In this document: one piece after another, positions 1 through 7,609 of the stretch | How positions within the stretch are numbered: the stretch's first letter is position 1 | Layout of the letters: each line of letters opens with the position of its first letter | Assembly (NCBI GenBank): GCA_947446835.1 | Contig: CANFHS010000004.1 | Coordinates: 1-26,625, forward strand | Reading direction: 5' to 3' | Length of the DNA: 26,625 nt | Origin: Bacteriovoracaceae bacterium | GTDB taxonomy: Bacteria; Bdellovibrionota; UBA1018 | Notes under the pieces: model-generated | What the model saw: the letters and a program-made list of their open reading frames with translations, nothing else | Databases searched by the model: none | What the model was told of the DNA's origin: nothing | Position numbers and translations under genes: made by a program

Positions 1-457
1 AGGCATTCTCCCCGACAACACCATACCGGGGGAGTTCACAGAGCGAAGCGCCCTGGAAACACCCCTGGAACATTTTCAGTCTGCCTGGGAGACCAACACG
101 CTCGGAGTGATCCGGGTATGCCAAGCCTTCGTGCCTCTGCTGAAGCAGAGCGGACAAGGCAGAATCGTGAATATTTCGAGCATGGCCGCCCAACTCAGCA
201 CAATGGAATCGGGAATCCCAGCGTACCGGATTTCGAAGGTGGGGCTGAATGCGATCACCCGGATACTTGCCGACGAGCTGGGCCCTCAGGGAATTCGATG
301 CAACTCGATCAGTCCCGGATGGGTGAAAACCGAGATGGGCGGCGCGTCAGCAACCGTGGAACCGGAAGCAGCAGCTCGAGAGATCTGCGATCTGGCGCTC
401 GACCCTGATGCGCCAACGGGTGCGTTTCTAAGAAATGGTGAAACCATTGCATGGTGA
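1..457 (+). CDS. short-chain dehydrogenase/reductase, 3' part (5' end outside window)
   Basis: The open frame enters at the left edge and reads from base 2, so the N-terminal Rossmann glycine motif is missing. The first visible residues, GILPDNT, continue a typical NNAGI segment. The SDR catalytic pieces are present: a Ser in NISSMAAQ, the YxxxK pair in AYRISKVG, and the post-catalytic NSISPGWVKTEMGG, which helps bind the nicotinamide cofactor. Enzymes of this family oxidise or reduce small alcohols and carbonyls with NAD(P)(H) in the cytoplasm; the substrate cannot be read from sequence. The stop TGA at 455-457 is followed directly, in the same frame, by a histidine-kinase remnant. The family is clear and the specific function unknown. 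Confidence 0.88.
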   Translation, partial: GILPDNTIPGEFTERSALETPLEHFQSAWETNTLGVIRVCQAFVPLLKQSGQGRIVNISSMAAQLSTMESGIPAYRISKVGLNAITRILADELGPQGIRCNSISPGWVKTEMGGASATVEPEAAAREICDLALDPDAPTGAFLRNGETIAW

Positions 458-700
458 TGCCGGGAGTTCTCCTTCGGAGTCAGGGGAAATACCTTCGGTA
501 AGCCCGAGGGCAGCGGGCTTGGTCTCCACCACGCATTCAAGACTGTTGGCGAATGGGGTGGGCAAATCTCGATCGCTTCCAAGCTCGAACAGGGAACCTG
601 CGTGACTGTTCGCCTTCCCAGAGCTGGAGACGGTTCTGACGGGAGATCCCCGACATCGGGCACCCAGGTGAATTCCGCTTCAAACGCTTCGTTCATTTGA
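458..700 (+). pseudogene. fragment of a histidine-kinase ATPase domain (3' remnant)
   Basis: Directly after the SDR stop, the same reading frame stays open to TGA at 698-700. It encodes a recognisable HATPase C-terminus: the G2 box in EGSGLGLHHAFKTVGEWGG, followed by QISIASKLEQGTCVTVRLP, the usual last strands of a sensor-kinase catalytic domain. There is no start codon with a ribosome binding site, no H-box, N-box or G1 box, and the fragment is only about 80 codons. I infer the tail of a decayed or deleted sensor kinase whose upstream part has been replaced by the SDR gene. It could instead be a short C-terminal piece translated by readthrough, which seems less likely. Confidence 0.6.
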
Positions 701-803
701 TCGGCCCGAAAGGCCAACTCAGCACACTCTTCCCAGATCTTTTCCAGTCGCGCACTGCACTCAGGCCAGGCCCTTTTTCAGGCGGGCGCCAGGTTTCTGG
801 AAA

Positions 804-895
804 TGGCGGAGAGAGAGGGATTCGAACCCTCGATACGGGGTTAACCGTATACACGCTTTCCAAGCGTGCGCCTTCGACCACTCGGCCATCTCTCC
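804..895 (-). tRNA. tRNA-Ser (anticodon GGA)
   Basis: On the minus strand the RNA begins GGAGAGA and ends UCUCUCC-G-CCA, a 7-bp acceptor stem with encoded CCA. The anticodon arm CACGC-UUGGAAA-GCGUG gives anticodon GGA. The T-arm contains GGUUCGAAUCC, and a long variable arm (UACGG...CCGUA) marks a class II tRNA, as expected for serine. It reads UCC and UCU codons. No clear U-tract terminator follows within the next 100 bases of the minus strand. Confidence 0.96.
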
Positions 896-968
896 GCTTG
901 AGCAGAAGGCCTCGGCGTAACACACGCCAAAGAGGGCGTCCACCACCCCGTCACGGAGACGGTCCGGT

Positions 969-1340
969 TCAGGGTTCCAGATCGGGGGCGGGAGAAGGCT
1001 CGGCCTCGGGAGGCGCGGGCTTTTTACGGGCCGATCCGCCGAACGGGATCTGCAGGCCCCCGGCCATCTGGGAGCCCGCGCCCATGTCCAGGCGCCCCTC
1101 GGAACCCGCGCCGGGGTTGTCCCCGGGTACGGTGTGGAATTGGGGCGCATTGCGGTCCTTTTCGGGCAGGGTCTTGGTGATCTTGCCGCCCATCGTCCCG
1201 TCCGTCGGCGCGGACGAAGGCGCGGGTCGCACATCCCCCGGCGCCTGGGCTTCGACCTGGGCCCAGGAAGCGGTTCCACCTCCGCAAGCCAGCAGCATTC
1301 CAAAACCCACCCGAGCCGCCACCCATCCGCGTCTACGCAT
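969..1340 (-). CDS. small putative lipoprotein, Pro/Gly-rich
   Basis: This encodes 123 residues starting at ATG 1340, with an AAGGTGG ribosome binding site 7 nt upstream. The N-terminus (MRRRGWVAARVGFGMLLACGG) has Arg residues, a short hydrophobic stretch and LLAC, which fits a lipoprotein signal with Cys19 as the lipidated residue. A plain signal peptide ending near ASWAQ is also possible. The rest is low-complexity, rich in Pro, Gly and Ala, with no recognisable domain, and ends PSPAPDLEP. The product is probably exported to the envelope. The function is not recognised. Two small hairpins without U-runs (914-928 and 948-962) lie between it and tRNA-Ser. Confidence 0.6.
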   Translation of the reverse strand: MRRRGWVAARVGFGMLLACGGGTASWAQVEAQAPGDVRPAPSSAPTDGTMGGKITKTLPEKDRNAPQFHTVPGDNPGAGSEGRLDMGAGSQMAGGLQIPFGGSARKKPAPPEAEPSPAPDLEP

Positions 1341-1405
1341 GCCCCCACCTTAACGCAACGGGGTCCGGGGCACCAGTCGCGCCCGGAGGGTCGGCATACG
1401 CGTTG

Positions 1406-1424
1406 CTCCTCCAGCCTTGAGGAG
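1406..1424 (+). promoter_or_regulatory. hairpin sequestering the ribosome binding site of the 1432 gene
   Basis: CTCCTC (1406-1411) and GAGGAG (1419-1424) are perfect 6-bp complements around a 7-nt loop. GAGGAG is the Shine-Dalgarno sequence for the ATG at 1432. Folded, the leader would hide the ribosome binding site, which would give translational control, possibly by temperature or a ligand. The pairing is seen directly; the control is inferred. Confidence 0.45.
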
Positions 1425-1431
1425 ACACCCC

Positions 1432-1707
1432 ATGCCCGCACCCATGCCCCGCAGGTCCACAGCGATCGGCTTTCTTTTCCTGGGCTTTGCCATCGGAGCA
1501 AGCACCCAGTACCTGCTCGACCCCCGGCAAGGCCGCAGGCGGCGCGCCATGCTCAACGACCAGTTCGTGCACTTCCGCCACCAGGTCATCCGGCAGGCCA
1601 GCAAGAACCTGCGTGACCGCAGGAACCGCGCCCAGGGCGTGATCCACGACCTGCGCGACCGCCTGGCGCATGCCCGGCTGGTACGGCACCCGAACCTGGC
1701 CGCCTGA
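1432..1707 (+). CDS. small single-pass membrane protein with a basic DPRQGRRRR motif
   Basis: I chose ATG 1432 over the in-frame TTG at 1417 because GAGGAG sits 7 nt before it. The product is 91 residues. It starts with a short basic segment and one hydrophobic helix (roughly residues 10-27, AIGFLFLGFAIGAS), then YLLDPRQGRRRRAMLND and a long charged, probably helical tail rich in Arg and His. The membrane helix followed by LLDP-x-x-GRRRR resembles small YtxH-like envelope proteins that I recall as widespread and functionally undefined. The following Nudix gene starts 45 bp downstream on the same strand, with a perfect hairpin (1720-1736) between them. Its ribosome binding site is in a stem, as described in the separate entry. 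Confidence 0.7.
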   Translation: MPAPMPRRSTAIGFLFLGFAIGASTQYLLDPRQGRRRRAMLNDQFVHFRHQVIRQASKNLRDRRNRAQGVIHDLRDRLAHARLVRHPNLAA

Positions 1708-1752
1708 GGCGGACCAGGACGAAGCGACCCGCTTCGCGCTAAGCTCGCGCCC

Positions 1753-2247
1753 ATGTCCCTTTCCTTTGCCGAAAGTTTCCTGGGTCGCCTGAGGAGCGTA
1801 GTGGGCTCGCGCCTGCTTCTCCTGCCATCGGTCCGCGCGGTCGTGCTGGATGCAGGAGGGCGCATCCTGCTGCATCACCGGCCTGATTTCAGGCTCTGGG
1901 GACTGCCCGGCGGGCACCCCGAAGAGGGCGAAGCGCTGCACGGTTGCATTGTCCGCGAGGTGGAAGAAGAAACCGGCCTCAGGCTCAGGAGCCTGGAGCC
2001 CTTCGGCTTCAGCTCCAGCCCCACCGTCGAAACCGTCGAATACCCGAACGGGCACCGCACCCACAGCTTTGCGCTGCTCGTGAGTTCGCGCGAGTGGGAA
2101 GGCACGCTCTTGCAGTGCAGCGAGGAATCGCTGGAGGTCCGTTTCTTCGAGCGCGGGGCGCTTCCCCAGGAGCTTTTGCCCAACGAAAAACGCACCCTTG
2201 AGGCGTTTTTCGAGTTTGAAAGAACCGGCCAATTTCAGCTGTTTTGA
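1753..2247 (+). CDS. Nudix hydrolase
   Basis: This encodes 164 residues. The Nudix box GX5EX7REUXEEXGU is complete at about residues 56-78, running from GHPEEGE to REVEEETGL, with all the metal-binding glutamates. Nudix enzymes hydrolyse nucleoside diphosphates linked to another moiety, using Mg2+. The wider sequence (LPSVRAVVLDAGGRILLHHR, then LWGLPGG) is typical of the MutT/ADP-ribose-type fold, but the substrate cannot be assigned. ATG 1753 has no ribosome binding site. A TAAGCT element ends 7 nt before it, so the mRNA may be leaderless. The N-terminal 20 residues before the fold are an extension of unknown role. Confidence 0.9.
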   Translation: MSLSFAESFLGRLRSVVGSRLLLLPSVRAVVLDAGGRILLHHRPDFRLWGLPGGHPEEGEALHGCIVREVEEETGLRLRSLEPFGFSSSPTVETVEYPNGHRTHSFALLVSSREWEGTLLQCSEESLEVRFFERGALPQELLPNEKRTLEAFFEFERTGQFQLF

Positions 2248-2319
2248 CAAGCCCGGCCAACTCGCGCCCGGGTGGCTTCGTTGACAAAGCCCCCTGCTTC
2301 CCATACCCAAAAAGGACGT

Positions 2320-2868
2320 ATGGCACGCCAAACTGGGGTTCGAGGATGGGGAGTTTGCTGGGCGATGGTTTCAGGCCTGCTGCTGGCCCAAGGCCAGGCT
2401 GAGGCCGCCGCACTTGGGATGAAGATTCCGGGCAAGGCCAAAGCCGCTCCCGAAACGTATGCCGCCACCGAGTCCATCGGAACCGCGGTGCCCGACACCC
2501 TGGATGGCGAAAGCTCGGACAGCGCCGAAGCACAGACCACACCTCCGGCTCCACCCCCCCAGGCCCCAGGCCAGGTGGCCTCAGCCGAAGCGGTCCTGCC
2601 CTCGCCCCCGGCTCCACCCGCCCAGGCCCACGCGCCGGCCTCGGTTCCGGCCCAGCCCGAATCGGCCCAGGCCGAGCGCGGCGCTTACGATCCGGTGCCC
2701 TCCAACCAGCGCGCCGCCATCGCTCGGCGCCTGCGGTTGGCCGAAAAGCTCATTCTCGAGTACGGCCGCGCCTACGATTACCGCATCCACACGGTGGCCG
2801 AGCTGGAGCACATCCTCGAAAAGCTTCAAAAAGGCACCCAAGCCCCCCAGTCCAGCCACGATCTTTGA
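2320..2868 (+). CDS. exported Pro/Ala-rich protein with a C-terminal helical segment
   Basis: ATG 2320 is preferred to the upstream GTG 2272 because AAAAGGA precedes it and the product then opens with a normal signal peptide (MARQTGVRGWGVCWAMVSG, hydrophobic core, cleavage near AEA-A). Mature residues about 35-115 are a low-complexity Pro/Ala/Gln linker. The last roughly 65 residues are charged and probably helical: YDPVPSNQRAAIARRLRLAE, then AYDYRIHTVAELEHILEKL. This looks like a periplasmic or envelope protein with a flexible spacer and a small folded end. No family is recognised. It sits between the Nudix gene and tRNA-Phe on the same strand. Confidence 0.7.
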   Translation: MARQTGVRGWGVCWAMVSGLLLAQGQAEAAALGMKIPGKAKAAPETYAATESIGTAVPDTLDGESSDSAEAQTTPPAPPPQAPGQVASAEAVLPSPPAPPAQAHAPASVPAQPESAQAERGAYDPVPSNQRAAIARRLRLAEKLILEYGRAYDYRIHTVAELEHILEKLQKGTQAPQSSHDL

Positions 2869-2928
2869 TCGGGGCTTGCCTTTTGATCCTGGATTGAGTA
2901 ACCCCTGACCTCGTTCGTCAGTTGGGCT

Positions 2929-3004
2929 GGCTTGGTAGCTCAGTCGGTAGAGCAGCGCATTGAAAATGCGCGTGTCGGCGGTTCGATTCCGTCCCAAGCC
3001 ACCA
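2929..3004 (+). tRNA. tRNA-Phe (anticodon GAA)
   Basis: The acceptor stem is GGCUUGG/CCAAGCC with discriminator A and encoded CCA (3002-3004). The D-arm contains GCUCAGUCGGUAGAGC. The anticodon arm GCGCA-UUGAAAA-UGCGC gives GAA, reading UUC and UUU. The T-arm contains GGUUCGAUUCC. No U-tract terminator is visible before the sensor-kinase gene, which starts 41 bp downstream on the same strand. Confidence 0.97.
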
Positions 3005-3044
3005 CTTTTCCCCACCCCGTCTTATTTACTGCCTCGGAGCTGGG

Positions 3045-4952
3045 ATGCCTGATCAAAAGTCGCCTGACCTGTCAGCGAACGTAACCCACTCCCTGCTATT
3101 CCATCTTGAAAATTCGCCCCTGGCTTCTGTCCAGTGGGATGAGGATTTCAAGGTTCAGGCCTGGTCGCCCCGGGCCGAACAGCTCTTTGGCTGGTCCGCC
3201 CACGAAATCCTGGGCAAGCACCCGCAGGATTGGGGCCTGATTCATCCGGACGACTTTGCCGAAGTCCAGGCGCTCATCCAGAAGATGATGGACGGGGAAA
3301 CCCAGGGCGGACTCCACCGCAATCGCAACCTGACCCGCGAAGGTCGGGTCATCGAATGCGAGTGGTTCAATTCAGCCATCTTCGACAAGAACGGAAAATT
3401 CCTCTCCACCCTCTCCCTGGTGTTGGACGTCACCGAACGCCAAGCCGACGAAGCGCGCCGGGTGCAGAAGCTGATGAGCCTGTCGTATCAGCGCTTCAAG
3501 GAGCTGGCCGATACGATGCCGCTCACCTTGTACGTGCACGACGCCCAAGACAACACCCTGTACATGAGTCGCCAGTGGGAGCGTTACACGGGCCAGGAGG
3601 CCCCGGTGACCGAGGCGATCTGGCAAGCCGTGACCCATCCCGAGGACGGGCAGCGCACTTACGACATCTGGAAGCAGTGCCTGAAAACGGGCCAGGAGTT
3701 CAGCGATGCCGTCCGCCTCAAAGGCCGTGACGGCACCTACCGCTGGTTCCAGAGCCGGGCAGTCCCCGTGCGCGACCCCGAAGGGCGCATCTTCCAGTGG
3801 GTCGGCACCCTGAACGACATCGAAGAGCAGCGTCAGGCGTCAGACGCCCTGGCCCTGGCCGAAAGCAGGCTCCAGCTGGCCCTGGAATGCGGGGGCACGG
3901 CCACCTTCGAATTTGACCTGCTTCGCACCACTCCCACGCGGGTGTCGGCCAACCATCACAAGCTTTTCGGGCTCCCGGGGCCTGACCCCTTGTGGGATGA
4001 CAAAAAATTCCTGGACGCCGTCCACCCCGAGGACCGCCTCAGGGTCAGCGCCGCCGACCAGAACCTGATCCAGGCACCTGGGACCGAGTACCAGATCGAG
4101 TACCGGGTGATTTGGCCCGACGGATCCGTGCACTGGCTTTCCGAAAAGGGCCGCCACGTGGTCCTGCATGGGCAATCCCTGGTGCTGGGCGCCTGCACCG
4201 ACATCACTCCGGCCAAGGAAGCCCAGGAAATGGCACAAACCGCCCTCAAGCTCCGCGACGAGTTCATTTCGGTGGCGGCCCACGAGCTGCGCACCCCGAT
4301 CGCGTCTTCCCATCTGGCCCTCGAATCGCTGGAACGCATCCTGTTCAAGAAGAGCCAGGACACCTGGCCCATGGAAAAGATCCAGCGAATGCTCAGCAAC
4401 GCCCTCCACCAGACTTTCCGCCTGGGAACCCTGGTGAGCCGCCTCCTGGACCTGAGCAAGATCCGCCACGGCAAGCTGGCCCTGGAGCGAAAGCCCAGCG
4501 ACCTGTCGGCCCTGGTCGAACGGGCCATCGAATCCCTGGAGCTTGAGCTCAGGGAGCAGGAGTGCCCGGTGGAGCGCGACCTTTCGCCCAAGCTCCTCGG
4601 GGACTGGGACACCGACCGCATCGAGCAGGTGGCGGTCAACCTGGTTTCCAATGCCGCCAAATTCGCCCCCGGCAAACCCGTGGCGATCCGGACCTACCGC
4701 AGCGGCGACTTTGCCATCCTCGAGGTGCGGGACCAGGGACCCGGAATCCCGTCCGGAGAGCAATCCCGGGTCTTTGATCGATTCGAGCGGGTTTCCACCG
4801 CCGAAGGCACCACGGGGCTGGGGCTGGGGCTTTTCATCGCCGACGAGCTGGTCCGGGCCCATGGCGGGCAGATCGAAGTCGACAGCGCCTTGGGACAGGG
4901 GTCGACCTTCCGGGTCCGCCTGCCGATTGAAGGGTCCCCGCAAATCCGCTAG
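3045..4952 (+). CDS. cytoplasmic PAS-PAS-PAS sensor histidine kinase
   Basis: This encodes 635 residues from ATG 3045, with GGAG 5 nt upstream. Three PAS/PAC modules are visible: about 18-137 (ENSPLASVQW ... SLVLDVTERQ), 147-268 (LADTMPLTLYVHD ... GTLNDIEEQR) and 269-397 (ending ACTDITPAKEA). They are followed by a HisKA dimerisation domain with His413 in AAHELRTP and an HATPase domain with N-box NLVSNAAKFAP, G1 DQGPGIP, F-box VFDRFERV and G2 GLGLGLFIADE. No membrane segments or receiver are seen, so it should sense an intracellular cue through PAS and phosphorylate a separate response regulator. No cognate regulator is adjacent. It begins a co-directional run; the MFS gene follows after 12 bp. 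Confidence 0.95.
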   Translation: MPDQKSPDLSANVTHSLLFHLENSPLASVQWDEDFKVQAWSPRAEQLFGWSAHEILGKHPQDWGLIHPDDFAEVQALIQKMMDGETQGGLHRNRNLTREGRVIECEWFNSAIFDKNGKFLSTLSLVLDVTERQADEARRVQKLMSLSYQRFKELADTMPLTLYVHDAQDNTLYMSRQWERYTGQEAPVTEAIWQAVTHPEDGQRTYDIWKQCLKTGQEFSDAVRLKGRDGTYRWFQSRAVPVRDPEGRIFQWVGTLNDIEEQRQASDALALAESRLQLALECGGTATFEFDLLRTTPTRVSANHHKLFGLPGPDPLWDDKKFLDAVHPEDRLRVSAADQNLIQAPGTEYQIEYRVIWPDGSVHWLSEKGRHVVLHGQSLVLGACTDITPAKEAQEMAQTALKLRDEFISVAAHELRTPIASSHLALESLERILFKKSQDTWPMEKIQRMLSNALHQTFRLGTLVSRLLDLSKIRHGKLALERKPSDLSALVERAIESLELELREQECPVERDLSPKLLGDWDTDRIEQVAVNLVSNAAKFAPGKPVAIRTYRSGDFAILEVRDQGPGIPSGEQSRVFDRFERVSTAEGTTGLGLGLFIADELVRAHGGQIEVDSALGQGSTFRVRLPIEGSPQIR

Positions 4953-4964
4953 GGTCGGGCCTTC

Positions 4965-6170
4965 ATGGCACGCCGAACCTCGCCCCTCTTTGTGATCTTC
5001 ACCACGGTCCTGGTCGACCTCATCGGCTTCGGCATGGTGATCCCCCTGGTTGGCCTCTACGGACGGCACTACGGGGCCACGGGACTTCAGCTCTCGGTTC
5101 TCGGAGCCATCTTCTCGCTCATGTCCTTCCTGTTTGCCCCCTTCTGGGGCTCGCTTTCGGACCGCATCGGCCGGCGGCCCGTCATCCTGATCTCGCTTCT
5201 GGGCTCGGCGATTTCCTACGCCATCTTCGCGATGGCGCCCGACTTCCGCATCCTGGTCGTGTCGCGCGCCATCGGAGGGCTTTTTGCCGCCAACATTTCG
5301 GCAGCGCAGGCCTACATCGCGGACGTGACCACCCCGCAGGAGCGCGCGCGGGGCATGGGCCTGATCGGGGCGGCCTTCGGCTTGGGCTTCACCCTGGGCC
5401 CGCCCCTGGGCGGCATCGCTTCGGCCAAGCTCGGGCTGGCGGCACCCGGCTGGATCGCCGCTGCCATCTGCGGCGTGAACTTCCTGGTCGCCGTGTTCCG
5501 CCTGCCCGAATCCCTCAAGCCCGAGGAGAAGGGCACCCACGCCGCCCGCTCGCTTTCCCCGCTTCCGCTGGACCGGCTCCGGGCGGCGGCCGGACATCCG
5601 GACCTGGGCTTCCTGCTCCTGGCCTTCTTCCTGGCAACGTTCGCCTTTTCGAACATGGAGCAGACGCTGTCGCTGCTGTTCCAGACCCGATTCGACTTTG
5701 ACACCGGCATGGCGGGCTACAAGACGGGTCTGGTGCTCATGGTGTCGGGTCTGACCGGAGCCTTCATCCAGGGCAGCCTGATCCGGAAGCTCGCCCCCCG
5801 CTTCGGTGAACGAAAGCTCCTGCTGGCGGGCTTTGCCTTCAACATCGTCACCATGCTGGTGTTTCCCTTCGGCCCCACCTATGCGTCGTATTTCTTCATC
5901 TGCATGGTGATGGCGTTCGGAAGCGGCCTGATCAACCCGAGCCTGAGCGCCCTGATCTCGAAGTCCGCCGGCCCCCGCGAACAGGGGGCGACCTTGGGAC
6001 TGAGCCAAGGCGTCTCCGCCCTGGCCCGGGCACTGGGGCCCTTCTGCGGTTTGACCGTATTCCAGTGGTGGCACGGGGCTCCGTTCTGGATTTCGGCCGC
6101 CATCTCGATGACCCTTCTGTTCCTGGGCCTGAGGCTCTGGGGTCGTGACAACCGGCTCCTGCAGGCCTGA
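4965..6170 (+). CDS. MFS efflux transporter, TetA/DHA1-like
   Basis: This encodes 401 residues with twelve apparent membrane helices. Family landmarks are the first helix VLVDLIGFGMVIPLVG, motif A between helices 2 and 3 (GSLSDRIGRRPVIL), an Arg in VSRAIGGLFAAN on helix 4, and the antiporter motif C in LGFTLGPPLGG. These fit a 12-helix drug:H+ antiporter of the DHA1 class, in the inner membrane. The substrate is not readable. The gene lies 12 bp after the kinase and 8 bp before the photolyase, so it is probably in the same transcript. Its ribosome binding site is weak, which suggests translational coupling. Confidence 0.92.
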   Translation: MARRTSPLFVIFTTVLVDLIGFGMVIPLVGLYGRHYGATGLQLSVLGAIFSLMSFLFAPFWGSLSDRIGRRPVILISLLGSAISYAIFAMAPDFRILVVSRAIGGLFAANISAAQAYIADVTTPQERARGMGLIGAAFGLGFTLGPPLGGIASAKLGLAAPGWIAAAICGVNFLVAVFRLPESLKPEEKGTHAARSLSPLPLDRLRAAAGHPDLGFLLLAFFLATFAFSNMEQTLSLLFQTRFDFDTGMAGYKTGLVLMVSGLTGAFIQGSLIRKLAPRFGERKLLLAGFAFNIVTMLVFPFGPTYASYFFICMVMAFGSGLINPSLSALISKSAGPREQGATLGLSQGVSALARALGPFCGLTVFQWWHGAPFWISAAISMTLLFLGLRLWGRDNRLLQA

Positions 6171-6178
6171 GGCGCGAT

Positions 6179-7576
6179 ATGCAAAACGGCAAGGCGCTGG
6201 TCTGGCTGCGACGGGACTTCAGGCTGCATGATCAACCGGCCCTGTTTGAAGCCTGCCGGGCGTGGTCGCAGGTCGTCCCGGTATTTGTCATCGACCCAAG
6301 GACCCTGGACGACTTTGCGCCAGGCAAGAAACCCCACGCCTATTTCTTCGGCGGACTGCTGGCCCTTCGCGAAAAGCTCAAGACCCGTGGCAAGGACATC
6401 CTGCTCCGGGAAGGCGATCCCAGGACGGTGCTCCCCGAGCTGGCCCGCCAGACCAGTGCGCGCGCCGTCTACTATAATAAGGACTACGAGCCCTACGGCC
6501 GAACCCGGGACACCGAGACGGGCTACCGGCTCAAGGACCAGGGAGTCCAGGTCCATGCCTTCAAGGACCACGTGATCTTCGAGGAGAGCGAAGTGCTCTC
6601 GGGCGGCGGCACCCCGTTCCGCGTGTTCACGCCCTACAAGAACGCCGTGATGAAGCGCCTGGCTGAAGAAGGCCTTCCCGAGCTCCGAGGCGTGCCGCGC
6701 GCCGAGAGCTTTGACGATTCGCTGTTTCCCGACGGGCAAAGCCAGGGCCTTTGGCAAAGACTTGAAGTGCTGGTTGAACAGGGCCGGGCCGAAACCCGGG
6801 GTCAGATGGCCGAAACCGGCGAAACTGCCGCGCGCGCACGCTTCAAGAAGTTCCTGGAGAAGGGCATCGCGACCTACTCGGAGACCCGCAACCTGCCCGC
6901 GGTGGACGGTGGCACCTCACGACTTTCGGGGGACTTCCGCTCGGGGACGCTTTCGTGCCGCTGGGCGCTTCGCTGCGCGATGGAAGCGGAGGCTCCGAAG
7001 AAGGAGCGCGAGACGTTCGTGTCGGAGCTGCTATGGCACGACTTCTTCATGATGATCGGTCACCACTTTCCCCACGTCTTTGAGCGCAACTACAACTCCA
7101 AGTACGACGGCGTGAAGTGGCGCAACGACCCCGAGGCCTTCCGGGCCTGGTGCGAGGGCCGCACCGGCTACCCCATCGTGGACGCCGGCATGCGCGAGCT
7201 GGTGTCGACCGGCTTCATGCACAACCGGGTGCGGATGATCACGGCCATGTTCCTGGTCAAGGACCTGCTCATCGACTGGCGCGAAGGCGAGCGTTTCTTC
7301 CGCGAACACCTGGTGGATGGCGACCTGGCCGTGAACAACGGCAACTGGCAATGGTCCGCTTCGACGGGCGTGGACGCCCAACCCTACTTCCGGATCTTCA
7401 ACCCCACGACGCAGGGCGAAAAGTTCGATCCGGAAGAAATCTACATTCGCCATCACATTCCTGAACTGCGAAGCCCCGGAGGCGGCTACCCCGCACCCAT
7501 CGTGGACCACGCCCAGGCCCGAAACCGAACGCTGGCGGCTTTCAACCAGGCTTTGGGCAAAGAGAAGGCCGATTGA
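6179..7576 (+). CDS. phrB: deoxyribodipyrimidine photo-lyase (cryptochrome/photolyase family)
   Basis: This encodes 465 residues, the normal length for class I CPD photolyases. The N-terminal antenna domain starts ALVWLRRDFRLHDQPAL. The FAD domain carries the usual strings: SELLWHDFF, WCEGRTGYPIVDAGMREL, MHNRVRMITAMFLVKDLL, IDWREGERFF, GDLAVNNGNWQWSAS and PYFRIFNPTTQGEKFDPE, ending near YPAPIVDHAQARNRTLAAF. It uses blue light and FADH- to split cyclobutane pyrimidine dimers. It reads TGFMHNR where most homologues I know have TGWMHNR. The start ATG 6179 is 8 bp after the MFS stop, which points to co-transcription. A cryptochrome-type role cannot be excluded from sequence alone. Confidence 0.95.
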   Translation: MQNGKALVWLRRDFRLHDQPALFEACRAWSQVVPVFVIDPRTLDDFAPGKKPHAYFFGGLLALREKLKTRGKDILLREGDPRTVLPELARQTSARAVYYNKDYEPYGRTRDTETGYRLKDQGVQVHAFKDHVIFEESEVLSGGGTPFRVFTPYKNAVMKRLAEEGLPELRGVPRAESFDDSLFPDGQSQGLWQRLEVLVEQGRAETRGQMAETGETAARARFKKFLEKGIATYSETRNLPAVDGGTSRLSGDFRSGTLSCRWALRCAMEAEAPKKERETFVSELLWHDFFMMIGHHFPHVFERNYNSKYDGVKWRNDPEAFRAWCEGRTGYPIVDAGMRELVSTGFMHNRVRMITAMFLVKDLLIDWREGERFFREHLVDGDLAVNNGNWQWSASTGVDAQPYFRIFNPTTQGEKFDPEEIYIRHHIPELRSPGGGYPAPIVDHAQARNRTLAAFNQALGKEKAD

Positions 7577-7600
7577 GTCAACTGCTGCGTCGTGTTAAAT
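7573..7600 (+). promoter_or_regulatory. candidate sigma-70-type promoter for the periplasmic protein/ABC operon
   Basis: TTGAGT (7573-7578), a 16-bp spacer and TTAAAT (7595-7600) lie just before ATG 7610. Transcription would start within a few bases of the ATG, giving a leaderless or nearly leaderless mRNA. No ribosome binding site is visible, which supports this. The -35 overlaps the photolyase stop codon. Confidence 0.45.
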
Positions 7601-7609
7601 CAGAACACG

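Noticed and set aside
5491..5506. Half-matches to the palindrome (GGTCGCCGTG here, also near 15706, 21811 and 23808)
   Set aside because: Only one arm matches. In GC-rich DNA single 7-8 bp arms are expected by chance, so they are not counted as copies.
3840..6074. 744-codon open frame on the minus strand opposite the kinase and MFS genes
   Set aside because: Low-complexity Gly/Gln/Asp/Arg composition typical of the shadow of GC-rich coding sequence. The opposite strand encodes two complete, motif-bearing proteins.
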